A stretch of 64,000 bases of DNA. Origin: Sindora glabra. Its lineage: Eukaryota; Streptophyta; Magnoliopsida; Fabales; Fabaceae. The stretch is taken from positions 37,842,027-37,906,026 of the forward strand of contig CM035233.1 of the NCBI GenBank assembly GCA_020226215.1, given 5' to 3'. Positions within the stretch are counted from its first letter, which is position 1. Each line of letters begins with the position of its first letter. Positions 11,262 through 24,774 of the stretch are shown here, in pieces. The translations under genes and the position numbers were made by a program. The notes under the pieces are model-generated. The model did no database searches. It saw nothing but the letters and a program-made list of their open reading frames with translations, and was not told the origin of the DNA.

Positions 11262-14200
11262 ATGGGCAAGGAATTTTGTTTCTCTAATTATGTAGAGGTT
11301 TTATTTGAAATCCCATAGTTAACTTACTCATTTAATGAAATTTTTTATATTGAAAGTCATAAGTCAAGAGATTCCACATTCTTAAACATCTTAAGGATAC
11401 CTAACCTTAAAACACAAAAAATAAGTATTTGAAATCTAAAAACTAAGCTCACAAACTCTTAAAGTTTGATAACACAATGAAAAGTTAGAAGAGGAAATTT
11501 AAATTTTGTTTATTTAAGGGATTTTAATAATTAGAGAGTAAGAAGATGCAATACACCATAAAAGCCTTTTAGTGGCAATTAAATTAGTTTTTAGCGGCAA
11601 TAAGAATGGCTACCAATTCTTTTCTTAACAATTAATAAATTGCCATTGAAGTCTAAGTTAGCAAAGGCTATAGCAACCATTAAGATAAATACTAGTAAAA
11701 GTTGCAATAATTGTTGTTAAAAATCTTCAAAAATAGTGGCAATTAATTAGAAGCAAATATTATTGCCGCGAATACATTGATGTCATGACTGATCCACCCA
11801 ATCTTTAATGGCAAATGTTATGCCATTATTTATCTCAAATAATTGCAGCTAAAGATTGTTAGTAATGGCAGCCATTATTTAGTGGCAAATGTTATTGCCC
11901 TTAATGCACTGGTGTCATGGCAAATGTTATCCCACTAATTGCCCTAATAATTGCTACTAAAGAATTTTAGTAATAGTGGCAATTGATTAGCATTAAAATT
12001 ATTACCTCTAATTCAAAGGTGTTACCTATTTTTTAGTGGCAAATATTGTTACCACTAATATACTGATCATTGACAATTGTCAATAAAACTCAAATTCATT
12101 GCAATTTTGCAATTAATTTCTATTATTATATTTTTTAATCATTTTATTATTATTGATATATGAAATTCAAATTTAATTCTAATACAAAAAACTTACTACT
12201 AAAATGTAATTGAATGTCACAAAATTAAATCAAATTTTATTAATTTCTCAAATAAACAAGTTTAGTATAGTTCTAGTTTTAACACTTTCACATATGAGTA
12301 AATAGAAAATCACTCTACAAATTCCTCCACCAAAATCCATCCACCTTCATAAAATTACTAGATAACATAGCAAATGTTCAACTATTGTCCAATCATCTTA
12401 TCTTGAATACTTGTGAATATCATAGAGTATGACTTGAAAAATTAAATTGGAAGTAGTTAGGAAATTATACATAAACACATTTTAATTTCAAAAAACACTC
12501 AATAGATTAACAATCATAATAAGTTAGGAACTAAACATATATACATTAAGACAATTAATTAACATTATCAAGTAACTATATATACATTCAGTAACATTAT
12601 CCATTTTTTTGTAACTATATTTCACACTAAGAACAATTGAAGCACACTTTAATTAATCATGAAAACCAAAGTCAAATAAACATTATAAATTTATTTCTAT
12701 GGTTCAATTACTATCCTTGTAAAATAATAGTTCAAACCAACATTACCGATTGTCTAATTAAAGAATGAATAAAGGACCTTGCATATAATCTCATTTCATT
12801 TAAACTATTAATTGAAAATAGTCTTCAAGAACAATATATTCACTTCCTCTGAAGATAAACAAAATAATATCATATTTCACTATATTAACTCTCATTTAAC
12901 TAAAATAATAAGAATATAGGCCCTGTGGTGACCCTGCAAGTTTTGTAATTCAGTAAATAAACAAAGAACATAGGCCTATTTCCCTTGATTCATTTTCTTC
13001 ACAATCTACATAATTCCCTTATTAAACAAAGAAATTGCTATTAGGGAAATAATTCACTATCAAATAGTATCATTATAGAAGATTCCTTGTTTTCATTAAA
13101 AACTCTTGAAATTACATAATTCATGTTAAGTTTTTACTCCATATTTTAAAAAAATCTAGATACGAACTTTCAATAACACCTGGTACTTTATTTTGTCAAG
13201 GTGCAATGAGATTTGAATTCCTTATTTAGATAAACTATTCAAGCCCATTATCTTTAAAATCACTTGTCCTCAATATGATAGGTGCATAACACCCACCCAA
13301 CAATTGAATATAGTAGAGTCACTCAACAAGATACCCATAATGTTTTATAGCAACATAGTAAACAAAAAGATGCATATTTCAAATAGAGCCATAGAAGGGT
13401 GAATCCTTTATGTAACCACGATACCAAATAGTAAGATCATGAATTCGAGGTTCTTTGTAAATGTAGTGCATTTAATTTTAAAAAGTAATGGCATTACTTA
13501 GAATAGGATGAAATTACTCTAAGTAATTATATCCTTTACCTCCCCTATTAGGGAATCATAAAAAGTAAAAGAATATTATTATTTTAAGTAATTTCACCTT
13601 ATTTTTTTAGAAAAAAAAATTAAGAAGGTAGTTTTAAATTAACATTATATAACTAAATAATTTCTGCTGCAGCTTATATGGGTGAAATATGTGCAATTGT
13701 GCAAGACTTCACTACCAATCTATTATTAGTGTGGGAGATATAGATACAAAGAGAATAATGTGAATGCTAAAGGCAAGTGGGTTAAATTTAATGCAAAATT
13801 TCATTATGTGAATGACTTAATTTCCATCTATAAATATACCTACCAGAATTCATGCCTAAATTCCAAATCTCGAAGGAATCTATCAATAACTAAATATACA
13901 AGGTATCCTCAAATTCTCAAACAAAGCAATGTTAATAGCATTGCTTGCTAACATAGTAATTTGTCTTTGTCACTCGTTATGCACATTAAGGTGAAAATCT
14001 AATATTATTTAATAGCTTGCAATTATTTGATAAGGTAGTATTCATTGTGAAGTGAAATCATTATATTTATAGACTTAAATAATGATAAAAACCATGCGAA
14101 CATGCAATTACTTCTGAAAAAATGAAAAAAAGAAAATTAGATGAAGAAATTTTTATATAAAAAAAAAAAGATGTAAACCAAAAGCTATATGCTTGAACTT

Positions 14201-14750
14201 TGTCTTGAGATGCACATTGTTCCATGAAGAATGTTCTTTGGTTTTTAACGGAAAAGCACCAATAAGAACAAGTACTAAAAGGAAAATATTTGTTTATGTT
14301 CTATCTCTGTTGAAAAGAAATTATAATTTTTATTATTTAAAATTTTTAAAATATAATATTTGAAGTCTTTACATATTTATCTAAGATACTTCCAAATAAG
14401 TTCTCAGCAAAAATAAAACTAATGAATTAGATTAAAGTCTATATGATGACAATCAAAACCTTTAGGCTAATCTTTAGCTCAATTCAATTCAAGTAGTTTG
14501 GTAGCAAGAATATTTAAGATCTAAACAAGAAAAATTAAACCTTAGTAGGTTAGTCGAACCTAAAAAGCACAAGTTAAAGGGAAAGGGACAAATTAAATAG
14601 CACCCTTCGACTCTTGATTTTTATTTACTTATTATGATAAAATATAGATGCCTTGTTAGTGGTTATTTATTATCATTCCTAATCATACTGTCCTTTGATT
14701 CTTTTATAGCAAATGTTGTTTGATAAGGGAGTTTTACCTTTAGCAACAAT

Positions 14751-16190
14751 TGCTGGAAATCGCGCATCATACATGCACAGCAGAATAAAATTTTTGCACG
14801 ATTTCCACCAAGGATCCATGCGAATTTAGAACACCATAGATTAGGGATTAGGGTTTATACCTTTCGACAAAATTCTGCTGACCGCTACACCAAGTCCGAT
14901 CTGCTTCCAAATCACGAACCGGAATGGAAACCAGTAAATCAAATCACCAGTACAACGTTTATGTGACTGCACCTCTGTGGTATCCACACGAACCCGTGAA
15001 TCACCGATGAATGTCCGCTACACACACCGGCTGGAATTGATCTCCTTACACCTCGTAGTGCTAGCTACACCTCTTCAGGAATTTTGGTCAAGGAGAGGTG
15101 CTAGGATTTTTTATGCTTTTGCTTAGGGTGTGTGAATAATAATAATCCTATTATTACCCAATAAGCCTATTTAAATAGGTGCATAGAAAAACCTAACCTA
15201 TTTGGGCCTTATTCCATGTATAATTATAGGCTTACTATTGGGCCTTATAATTATAACATGAATTCCCAAATATTAAGCCCAAACAATTTGGTCCATTAAT
15301 TCCAAATTCACTAAGCTCTAAGTGTGCGACCCTACAGGCTCTCATTACGTTGGCCATGACCATTAATCATATTAATGATCATAAACAATGATTGGTGTCT
15401 AGCAACACATCATTATTACCCAAGTAATGAGAAAGTCGGTGATTTGACTAAACCTTTACACATGATCATCACTTATGTCCTTTTGTCCTATACATCTAGA
15501 TTAAGCACGAGACATGGACCGTGTCATTCCCGTATAGCCCAATCTTGAGGTTTCTTGATTCCTAAGTAAGCTGATTGAAATAAATGTAATCGACATCTCA
15601 TGTCAATTCATCTGAGCATGGCCATACATTTTCTCAACTTTACTTAATCAAGGGGCCCATAGATGTTACTTCTATTATATAGGAGGGACAAATCCCATCT
15701 TGATCACACAAACCCCTCCGCATAATATGTGACATATCAAATATCTACCCTTGCATTCACTTAACCATTAGTGACATAGAATAGTATTAAAATATGAAAC
15801 TCACATGTAGAGAACCTTGGTAATCTCAGGTCAAAGGACCATATTAATAATGATCACCAAGAACCACTTATGACACTCATATAACGATCCATGTAGTGTT
15901 CTTAATATGGGTCGGTCCAGTATACAAGTTCTCTAACTTGTACTCATGTGTAAACTTAATATCCCATATAAGTCTTCACACATACTAGTCTTAACATATC
16001 AAAGCAACCTAATCCACAATGATATATGACTAGGGACATTTAAGAATACAATTATTCTAAGGTTATTATTATAATTAAATATATTACGCAGACAATATAT
16101 ATAAATATAATAATTGGAATTGCCATTAAAATAACATGATTCAAAATTACAATCACCAATATAATTGGTTTTAGGGCATATACACTAACA
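14751..16190 (-). mobile_element. Solo LTR, copy 1 (1440 bp)
   Basis: Plus-strand ends are TGCTGGAAATCG and ATACACTAACA, so the unit has TG...CA termini. It is flanked by perfect 5-bp direct repeats ACAAT (14746-14750 and 16191-16195). The same 1.44-1.47-kb unit occurs at 46834-48304 with different 5-bp flanks, and no internal retrotransposon sequence lies beside either copy. This is the signature of a solo LTR left by LTR-LTR recombination. A palindromic TATTTAAATA (15169-15178) may be the TATA box. Strand is inferred from the TGTTAGTG-type end being the usual 5' terminus. Confidence 0.9.
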
Positions 16191-18216
16191 ACAATTTCTT
16201 TCTTTTACTCAATTATTCTTGACTTTTAGTTTTGACACATTATCAGTTTAAAATAAAAGTTTTGCATCCATCCTTTACTCAATTATTTCTTTCTTTTACT
16301 CAGTTACTCTTAGCTTTTATTCAATTGTTCTTGGAATGCAAATGACCTCAAGAAAAGTGATAAATATATAAAAAGAAATATAAAATAGGAAAGACATAGA
16401 TTTAATCCTGGAATTAAACTACTAACATCCAATATTATATTGCTAGAATCAAAGAGTCATAGGCCAAAGATGCTACTAGAATCAAAATGATGATAACAAT
16501 TATATATATAAGCTCTTCTAATCAAATAGAACTATCTATAAAATAAAGAACAAGTTAAATTTGCCAAGATAATATACATGAGATAAGAACAAAATAAAGG
16601 ATGAACAAATGTATGATACCTACCAGCTGTTTGTAATTTAGCTCTATTGGTTGATCATCTAAAGATTACATCAGAATTTAACAAATCATCAAATTTTAGG
16701 TAAATTGAAACACAATAATTAATTATGAGATCCACACTTCTAATAGATGGTTAATTTGTTAGCTAATTGAAGAAGTAGATATATAAAAAATACCAGTGTG
16801 TTAGATCCAAACTTCAAACTAAACAATTAAAGAAATAGATATATATAAATTATACTAGTGGGTTAAATCCAAGCTTCATATAGATAGCAAATTACACAAA
16901 TATATTACTTTAGCTGCCTAGATATAAGTGCATTGCACTTCACCAGTTGAAGAGAAATAGAGTGAAGTAATATATAAGGATACTATGTATGGTTAGGTAA
17001 ACCTTCCTAGAATGTTGAATATGAACTTCAGGAAAAGCATGAGGAAACTTTCTATAAAGTACAAAGTGAACGCATTATTTCTTAAAAGAACAGTTATTTT
17101 GATTGTTTAGAAAATTTATAGTATAATTACCAAGATGATGTATTTGAATGTTAAATTAAAATGCTTGAAAGAACCAAAACTAGAACCTTAAGATCAAATC
17201 CAATTAATGGCAAATTTCTAATAATAGTGATGAAAAAATATAAAAAATGGTAGATAAAAGACAATTAGCTCAAGGAAATTGAAATTAGCATGAATATTTT
17301 TCCTTTCATACAATTAATTGATACAAATTCCATATGACTTCCTAGGCAGGTATAAGAAGACATTTTCTACTTAAGTTATACTCAATTCAATGGTAGTCAA
17401 ATTCAAAACTACAAGTATTTAAATATCTCAATCAGAAGTTCAAATGCTTTCAAATGAACATGTTTATTATTTATCTATTCAATAAAATTTGAGAAATATA
17501 ACTCATAATATATATGATAATTGTCTACACCTGTAGAGTCGAATACTTATACTATCAATTCAAACCATAATTTCTAAGTTTGTTTCACCCCAAAGTAATG
17601 ATGAAATCACTAGACATTAGATGTATAAACCCAAAAGGCAAAACATGATGTTTATTTTCAAAATGAGAATAACTAATGAAATTTTAACCAAACTCAAATC
17701 CAAGTAGAATATTTGGTAAAAGAGATAAAAATAAAATAAAATGGTTCTAAACCACTGTATAATGTCATTAATAATTAATAAATCCATAAATAGTAAAGCA
17801 AAAATGGTCAAAGTAAGCTAGTCAAATAACCTTAGCCATAAATGAACCATTTACCTCTAACTAGAACCAATTACAAATTCGAAAGTGGAAATTTCCATCT
17901 CCTATTGCTATCCCACCTAAATTGAACACCCAAGCAAAGCATTAGCTCCTAACCCATCCAAAAACTAACTTGAATGCTGAAAAAGCACTAGCTTGCAACA
18001 AATAAACAACCCCCTGATGTGCAAATGCAAAACAAACCATAAACTTCTCAGTTTTTTAAGTGTGTCCATATGTTTCCTTAAGGTTTTAATTTCTTTAAGA
18101 TAAAAAAAGTCGTAGATAAGAGACAATTGGCTTGATGTACCTTAAATTTTAAAGACAATAAGCAATTGCTTCATCGTTGACATACCTCTCTAATGTAAAA
18201 GTGAGCAGGCTAGATT

Positions 18217-18425
18217 GCTATTTGCAGTAAACGAAAGGAGCTCTGGCCAAAGAAAATTTGTAAGATTAGGGAAACAAAAGCTATTCACAGTAAAGGAAAG
18301 GAGCTTTTCCTAAAAAAGATTTAAGGGATTTAAGAAATAAAGATGCTGTTCATGCTAGAAGGACAAAAATTTGTAGGATTTGAGAAACAAAGATGCATTT
18401 CATAGTAGAGGGAAGGAAATATTGA
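18217..18425. repeat. Tandem repeat, about 3.5 units of 49-65 bp
   Basis: Imperfect units begin at 18217, 18280, 18345 and 18394. Each starts with GCTATT/GCTGTT/GCATTT followed by a CAGTAAA-GGAAAGGAG-like stretch, and the first three end with a GATTTGAGAAACAAAGAT-like stretch. It lies near the right end of the CACTA element, so it may belong to its subterminal region. Confidence 0.65.
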
Positions 18426-18649
18426 GATTTCCTACTTAGGTTTTGCACCACTAAATAAATGCACAGAAAGAAAGACAAAAGTTAATTTCTATAATATTTA
18501 CAAGCAATTAGAGTCCATTGCCACTAAATGATATAATTATGCTGGCAAATTCTTAATTATCAGAGAAAGTTACACAAATTAAATGAATTTGTGGCGTTTA
18601 TATAATTGTTGCTAAATAATTGTGGTTAAAAGATGCTTTTGGTCTAGTG

Positions 18650-19439
18650 ATGAGAGAAATATGTCAATGTAACAATAAAAGATTAGAATATATGTTTCAA
18701 ATTTAGAAACCTTTAATGTTCATTACACACTTAAAAGAGCTATTATAAATAAGTTAGCATCTAGAGATTTGCTTTGCAAAGTGATTCTCGAGCTCTTGAT
18801 TTTTGAAAAATGCAAAAGGTGAAGTGCTTTTCCTTACATAAGAAACTTACTACAATAGGTGAAGCATTTCCCTATGGATAAATTCTATTTTGAAAATAGG
18901 GCACTGGAAATGCTTTATGAAGTATGTCTTAGGACTAATAAAGGAAGTGCTTTGTGATGCTATTCTCTATCTAGAATTGCTTTTTGTAAAAACTCCCATT
19001 TTCAAGCACAATTTTTAACTTTTTTATTCATACCTTAAAATTTTAACAATTTTATACAAATTTATTTTTGAAAGATTTTAAGATAAAAAACAAACCTAAA
19101 TTTTGGTTCTAACATATAAACCAAATTTTGGCATAATTCAATTTTCAAAATATTTTCTTCAATTTATAATTTTAACTATTAACCTTAATTTTCCCTTTTA
19201 CAATTGAACTAAAGGAAAAAAAATCCTAACTAAGGTCTTCTAAGATGTTCAATTTTACACTTGAGATTCAATGCAACAAGTGATCTTAAATCATATTTAA
19301 ATATGTCAAAATATGTTATTATCATAAAAATTAACATTAAAATAGGATTAAGGCTAACAAATGCTTTTACTAAAGAACATCTTAGAATTAAACTAAGGTG
19401 GCAAAAAAGTAATTTTCCAACAATTTTAAAAGGTACTCA
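18650..19439. other. Gene-free stretch
   Basis: No open frame with a recognisable domain. Words of the AAGTGCTTTTCC/GGAAATGCTTT type occur several times in both orientations between 18775 and 18960, suggesting another small decayed inverted-repeat element, but its ends could not be placed. Confidence 0.4.
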
Positions 19440-19671
19440 TAAAGGTGTCAAAAGACTCAAGTTTATGGACATGTTTGAGTTCATCGTGGACTTTGTAAAT
19501 TTGGACCATCCAAAATTGAGTCCATTTTTTTATAGGTAATAAGGACCTATCTATCATGGATTGGGTCCATTATAAACTAGACAAATATAGACCAGTCCAT
19601 AGACTTTCAATTAAGGTCCATGAATAAGTCCGGGTCTATTGCAAACTTTGGCTACCTATTTGACACTCTTA
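19440..19671. mobile_element. Non-autonomous hAT element, diverged relative of the one at 4730
   Basis: Termini TAAAGGTGTCAAAAGAC and, reverse-complemented from the right, TAAGAGTGTCAAATAGG are inverted repeats. The interior aligns with 4730-5062 through GGACTTTGTAAATTTGGACC, the GGTCCATTTTTTTA-type stretch and TAGGTAATAAGGACC. Flanking octamers GGTACTCA (19432-19439) and GATATGCA (19672-19679) match at 5 of 8 positions, fitting an old 8-bp target duplication. It is about 100 bp shorter and more diverged than the first copy, so it is older. The open frame at 19261-19539 overlaps its left half and is not a gene. Confidence 0.7.
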
Positions 19672-19849
19672 GATATGCACAATCACATAGGAGTAAGAAA
19701 ATAATTTTAGCTAAGTTGAATAGAGGGAGGAAGAAATTAGATGTAGTTGAAAGGCATTTGAGCAAAACTTAGGAAAAAAGGAATTTTTTTAAAACTGTAG
19801 GACTTAATTGCAAGAACTTGATGGAAAAGTATTAAATATTCGAGAATAA

Positions 19850-22740
19850 AAATATTCTTCAGAATTAGGCTAAGATAATGCAAACATGAAGTCATATACT
19901 TGACAAGCACTCATATCCTCTCATATAAATAACTAGCATTAGTTCATTTCTCCCACAGACCAAAGTATACACAGCTAAAGAAGGAGTTTAAAGAGAAAAG
20001 GTGTAATTTCAAAACTCTTGCTATTTTCTAGTAAGTATCCATTATTTCTCTAAGTGGTCTTAAGGATTGGTTGAAGTTAGAAGCCTTCTTGATCTTCTAG
20101 TGAAGGTAGAGCTCATCAACTCTTATGAATTTATCATCTTTTCATAATTCTTTCTTTATATTCTTTACTAATTCTATGTTATTTTGGATAATACAACTTA
20201 AGCCACAGTTGAGGGAACATCAAATAAGCAAGCTCATCTAAGTAAATAAAGTTCTACCTCATTTTTTTTCTTTTAGGAAACTCCTTTATATATGAGATAT
20301 ATATGTTTCAAGATTGATGATATGTTGAAGCCATAATTATTCATAGTATATTATTTGATATATTTGCTCTGTAGTTAATGGTGTGTTAAAACCATGATTA
20401 TCATTATGGATTAGTCTAAAAAAGTCTTCTTGAAAAAATTTATGATGAAAAATTGAAGGTGATGATTTTGGCAAATAATAATAGTAAAGTTTTAGAAACA
20501 TGATTTTACATGAAAATGGAAAAAATGATGAAAATACAAAAGGTTGCTCTCAAGTTTCTTACTTTAAAATAGGTAAGAATTCTATTTTTATGACCTAAAA
20601 CTTGTTAATTATGCTTTAAATTCAATTAGGAATGATGGAATACTTGAATATTAAGTTTTGAAACAAAAATGGTTAGGTTTTGTCCTAAAAGGGCTCTTAG
20701 GTTTTCCTTATTTTCCTAAGGGAAAATTTTTAATTTTGTTAGAAAAATTTACTACACTATGTTCTAAATTATTTTTAAAATATCAATATACAATTATATC
20801 AATATTTTTTAAAGTATAAATAACTTGAAATTAAGTTGGAAAGTCACAATTTTTACTATGAAAAAAATGCAAAAAGAATTGTTTTATGATACTGTTTTAT
20901 CTCCTACAAAATATTTTGATTAGAAAGTATCTAGGTAATTATTTGTAAATTGATTTTAACATGAAAAGGAGTTAAAAATGATGTTTAAAACATTTAAAAA
21001 TGTGATGGAATTTTACAAAAAAAAAATTTGAAAAAAATGAAGAGAAAAATGGTACTTTCAATCTTAATATGTCTCCTTTTGAAACTATTTTGATAGTTTC
21101 AACTATGAATAATTTCTTAGAATTTTTTTAATTTAAAAAATGATATTTTATGTCTTTAGTTTTGTTCTAGAAATTTTGTAGAAGTTTCATTAAATTTTAA
21201 TATTTAAAAATAAAACTTTTAAGAAAAATATGCCTCATTTGATTTGTTTTGATAATTGAGTATAAAGGTAATTTATATGGCTTGTTTTAAATAAGGAAAA
21301 TGTTAAATGAAGTTTAAGGATTATTTTACAAATCCATAGTTTTTCATAGGATTTTTTATAACAATTGATATTTTAAATGGACTTTCTAGGATTTGTATGC
21401 TTGATAGAGCCTAATTAAGGAACATGTAAGAATGTTTCAAATTTTGAGGTGTATAAACAAAGTAATTTTTTTTATAATTTTCACCCCTAAATTATAGTAT
21501 AAATTATTTGCTTAACATAGAAAAATATTTCTTAAACTTGTTAAATGATATATAAAATATAGGCTTAATTATGTTTAGGTTTGAAAGTTATGGAACTTAG
21601 AAGAATCCAAGTTTGTATGCTCCATGGTTTGCAGAAAATTGTGTGGTATTTGTTATATAACATATTATCTTACTTGTAAGAATAATAACACATGGAATTG
21701 ATAATGCGAAACCTATTTGATAATATTGCAAAAGATAAAAAAGTACTTCACAAGCTTACATGATGAAATCATGATTTTAGCTTGATATTAGTTTGTCGCT
21801 TATATTGTGAATTGATTATGAATGTATATGCAATAATGAGTTAATGTGGGAATGATAATAACACTTGCATGAAAATGTGATGCAATAATCTAGCATATGG
21901 AAGTGAATGCTTACTATGGTTACTTGAGAATAGGGTTTATAGGTATTGATTTGCTAGATTATATTATTGTGAATATAATATTATTATTTTCTGATATTTA
22001 TGGCATGGAAATTATCCTAATCCTATCCAAACATTTATTGTGAAATTTTGAAAAAGTTTTTGAAGACTATATGAGTCTATTTTCACTAATAAAAGTGTTA
22101 AAAGACCATAAGTCTACATTCACTAAAATGAAGGATGTAGGAAATCCAAAAGACTATTTTTATCATAATAATTTATATAAAATAGTGTTAGAAGTTAGAA
22201 AAGCCATCTTCATTGTACCAAAATAGGAGATAAGATGAAGCTGGTTTTTTAGTAACAAGTTGGTAACCTTGCATGCCCCATATCATTTCTTGTTATGTGG
22301 TTATATTAAAATATATGCTTATGATTGTGCTTAGACTTATCATTCTACATAATCTTATAAGAATAGCATAAATAGATATTAAATGAATGAAACGTTTGGA
22401 AAAAAGTGATTTCTGATAAGAATAGCTATCTTAATATATATTTTTTATATATTTAATTTTCTTAGCTAAAACCCACTAGAAAATTGGTATGATAGCCATC
22501 TTGCTGAGTAATTCATTACTTAATCTACCTATGGATATGTTTTTAGATGTTTCCAATGGCATCCACAAGAATTGTTGATAAATGGTGGCACATATATGAA
22601 ACTGCTTATGGATGGGTTAGGCTAGAATTTCACTTCAATATGGTTATAGATCACTCTAGCACTAGTAGCAATTTTTTAGGATCCACACTTGAAGACCATA
22701 TTATGCCTAATTTAGATAACCCTATTGATAATTAATTTAA
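19850..22740 (+). mobile_element. Decayed LTR-like retroelement region
   Basis: A CATATAAATAAC box near 19924 is followed by a pyrimidine-rich and CACAG stretch, like the promoter and start region of a plant LTR. Around 22050-22250 the repeated TTCACTAA, GTTAAAAG and GTGTTAGAA words resemble the block at about 42090-42290, suggesting two very old copies of one family. The open frame at 22547-22735 (62 codons) shows no domain I recognise. Ends and target duplication could not be located. Confidence 0.35.
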
Positions 22741-23099
22741 TTGGTAACTATCATTTTTTAAATATCTAAGGAACCTTAAGATGAAGGTTGTACATTGAAC
22801 CACTATTTAAAGGAATGTTAACAATTAATTAATATTTATATTTATGATTTTATTGAAAATTTTAAAGAATATTGGCGTTTTAGATATCCATTGTTCTTGA
22901 AAATTGTATCTACATTTAATTAATAATTGTACTTATAATATTATTAAAAACTATAAAAAATTATTCATATTTCAATAGTTTGCTCATTTAAAATGTACTA
23001 TGACATTAAAAAGATGAAGACTTAAAACATTAAATTTTCAAATAATTAATGTTTAAAATGCATATGAATGACATTTAGATGTCTATTATATGTTAAAAA
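22741..23099. other. Gene-free AT-rich stretch
   Basis: No open frame, repeat or element terminus was recognised between the decayed LTR-like region and the solo LTR that starts at 23100. Confidence 0.5.
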
Positions 23100-24774
23100 T
23101 GTTAATGTGTGTTCCAAAAGTCAATCATAAAAATGATTGTAATAAATGCACAATGTATTATGTTTTATTTTAGGCAATTCAAATTATTATATTATATTTT
23201 ATATTTTTTATTACTCTCCTCAATTTATAACTTAATATAATAGTTGTCCCTAGAATAGTTTTATTATTTCTAAAATGCTCCTAGTCAAGTATTATTGCGA
23301 AAGGGATAGTAATAATACATCAAAACTAGCATGTATAGTAACTGATGATTACGAATCATGGATATGTGATATCAAGTTAATACATGAGTACTTTGTTAAT
23401 GAACAGATGTACTGGACTGGCCCGCAATGAGAAAATCACATGAATTGTCATATGTCATTAGTCATTCTCATGTGACCACAATACACATAGTCCTTATGCC
23501 TACAATTTCCTACATGAGGAGTCACACATTTTAATATCATCCTGTATCACCTTTAATCGAGATGTGTTATAGGACTTTGATTGAATGTGTCATGAATCAT
23601 ACAGAGGGATGTGAGTGATGTAGATAGGAATTTTGTTCCTATTACATAATAAAAGTGATATCCTTGGGCCCCTTGATTAAGTGAGATTTAGAAATGCATG
23701 GCCATACTCAAATGGATTAATATGAGATATTGATCATTTGCTTAAATTAGTCTACTCAGTATCAAGAAACATAAATTGAACATCAATGAGGATGACGCAT
23801 TCCATGCCTCTAGTTCAATTTAGATATTGTTACAAAAGGGACTATGTTACAAAGTATTATTCGCACATTAAGTGAATATTGAGTTACATAAATTTTTACT
23901 ACTTAGATGGCAATGATGTATTACTAGATACCGCTCACTATCTATGATCAACAAATGGGCCATTACCAACGTAATAAGAACCTACATGACTACACAAAAG
24001 GAGTAAGAATAAGATAATAATTAATTAGACTTTAGTTAGACTAAAATCTAATTAATTGAGGCTCATTTTTAGACATATACATATTATTAAAATAATAATA
24101 TATTTTTCATGTAATAAATATGATTATTATATTATATTATTTGATATTAAAGTAATATCAAATAATTGTGTTATTAAATATTAGATAATTATATTATGAG
24201 ATAATATTATTTTTTATATTTGATAACTATATACGTTTTAATATTAGATATTTATATTGAGATAATATTATTATCTAATATTAGATAATTAATAAATAAG
24301 CCCTATCTCTCCTCACTTTTTCTCTATGATAAAGATAAAGTGATAGTTGTTAAATGATTTTAGAATTTTGGAAGTACTATCCTAGTAGGACTAGGAATAT
24401 TGTATGCCTTAATTTTATAAAAGGAACTTGAAGGTAGCACTTTACATATACATATGAGCTGCCATTAAATCCTAAAATCACCCTAAAAATGCATAAAATC
24501 CTAATCCTAATGAGAGAGAGACGTATCCTAGTAAATTCATAGAAAGTGAGAGGTCTTCGTTCACTCCCTGTGAATACCGTAGAGATATTATACATTTAGC
24601 CGACATTTGATTCGTAACTCATCCCGCTCTCTCAAGGTTTTGTTCAGGAAGAACACGAGCATGCAAAAGGTAAAACCTTAAATATTGATTTATGCCCTTT
24701 TGCATGGATCCTAGGTAAAATTTGGATTAAAAAAAATTAAATTCCGCTGGATAGAGATGATCTGAAACCTAACA
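23100..24774 (+). mobile_element. Diverged solo LTR of the same family, copy 3 (1675 bp)
   Basis: It starts TGTTAATGTGTGTTCC, matching the reverse-complemented end of copies 1 and 2 (TGTTAGTGTATATGCC), and ends with CTAACA. Shared landmarks in the same order include TAGGCAATTC, the GGGCCCCTTGATTAAGT block, GAGATATTGAT and, near the end, TTGCATGGATCCTAGG and TTCCGCTG. Flanks AAAAA (23095-23099) and AACAA (24775-24779) agree at 4 of 5 bases. It runs opposite to copies 1 and 2 and is much more diverged. The open frame at 24377-24595 lies inside it and is not a gene. Confidence 0.65.

Larger units (their letters stand above)
11554..18649. mobile_element. CACTA (En/Spm) DNA transposon, decayed, 7.1 kb including a solo LTR
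   Basis: The right end reverse-complemented starts CACTAGACCAAAAGCATCTT. The left end starts CACCATAAAAGCCTTTTAGT. The two align as terminal inverted repeats with a shared AAAAGC...CTTTTA. Flanking triplets ATA (11551-11553) and ATG (18650-18652) could be a decayed 3-bp target duplication. The first 500 bp hold many copies of AGTGGCAA or its complement TTGCCACT (about 11575-12060), and the right 170 bp repeat the motif (18490-18620), as expected for CACTA subterminal repeats. No transposase domain could be recognised in the interior. The solo LTR at 14751-16190 inserted later. Without it and its duplicated target the element is about 5.65 kb. Confidence 0.6.

Noticed and set aside
13430..13480. 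tRNA-like or SINE B-box-like words (GATCATGAATTCGAGG here; GGTCACGAGTTCGAG at about 51530)
   Set aside because: No matching A box, no tRNA fold, and no shared flanking sequence that would prove a SINE family.
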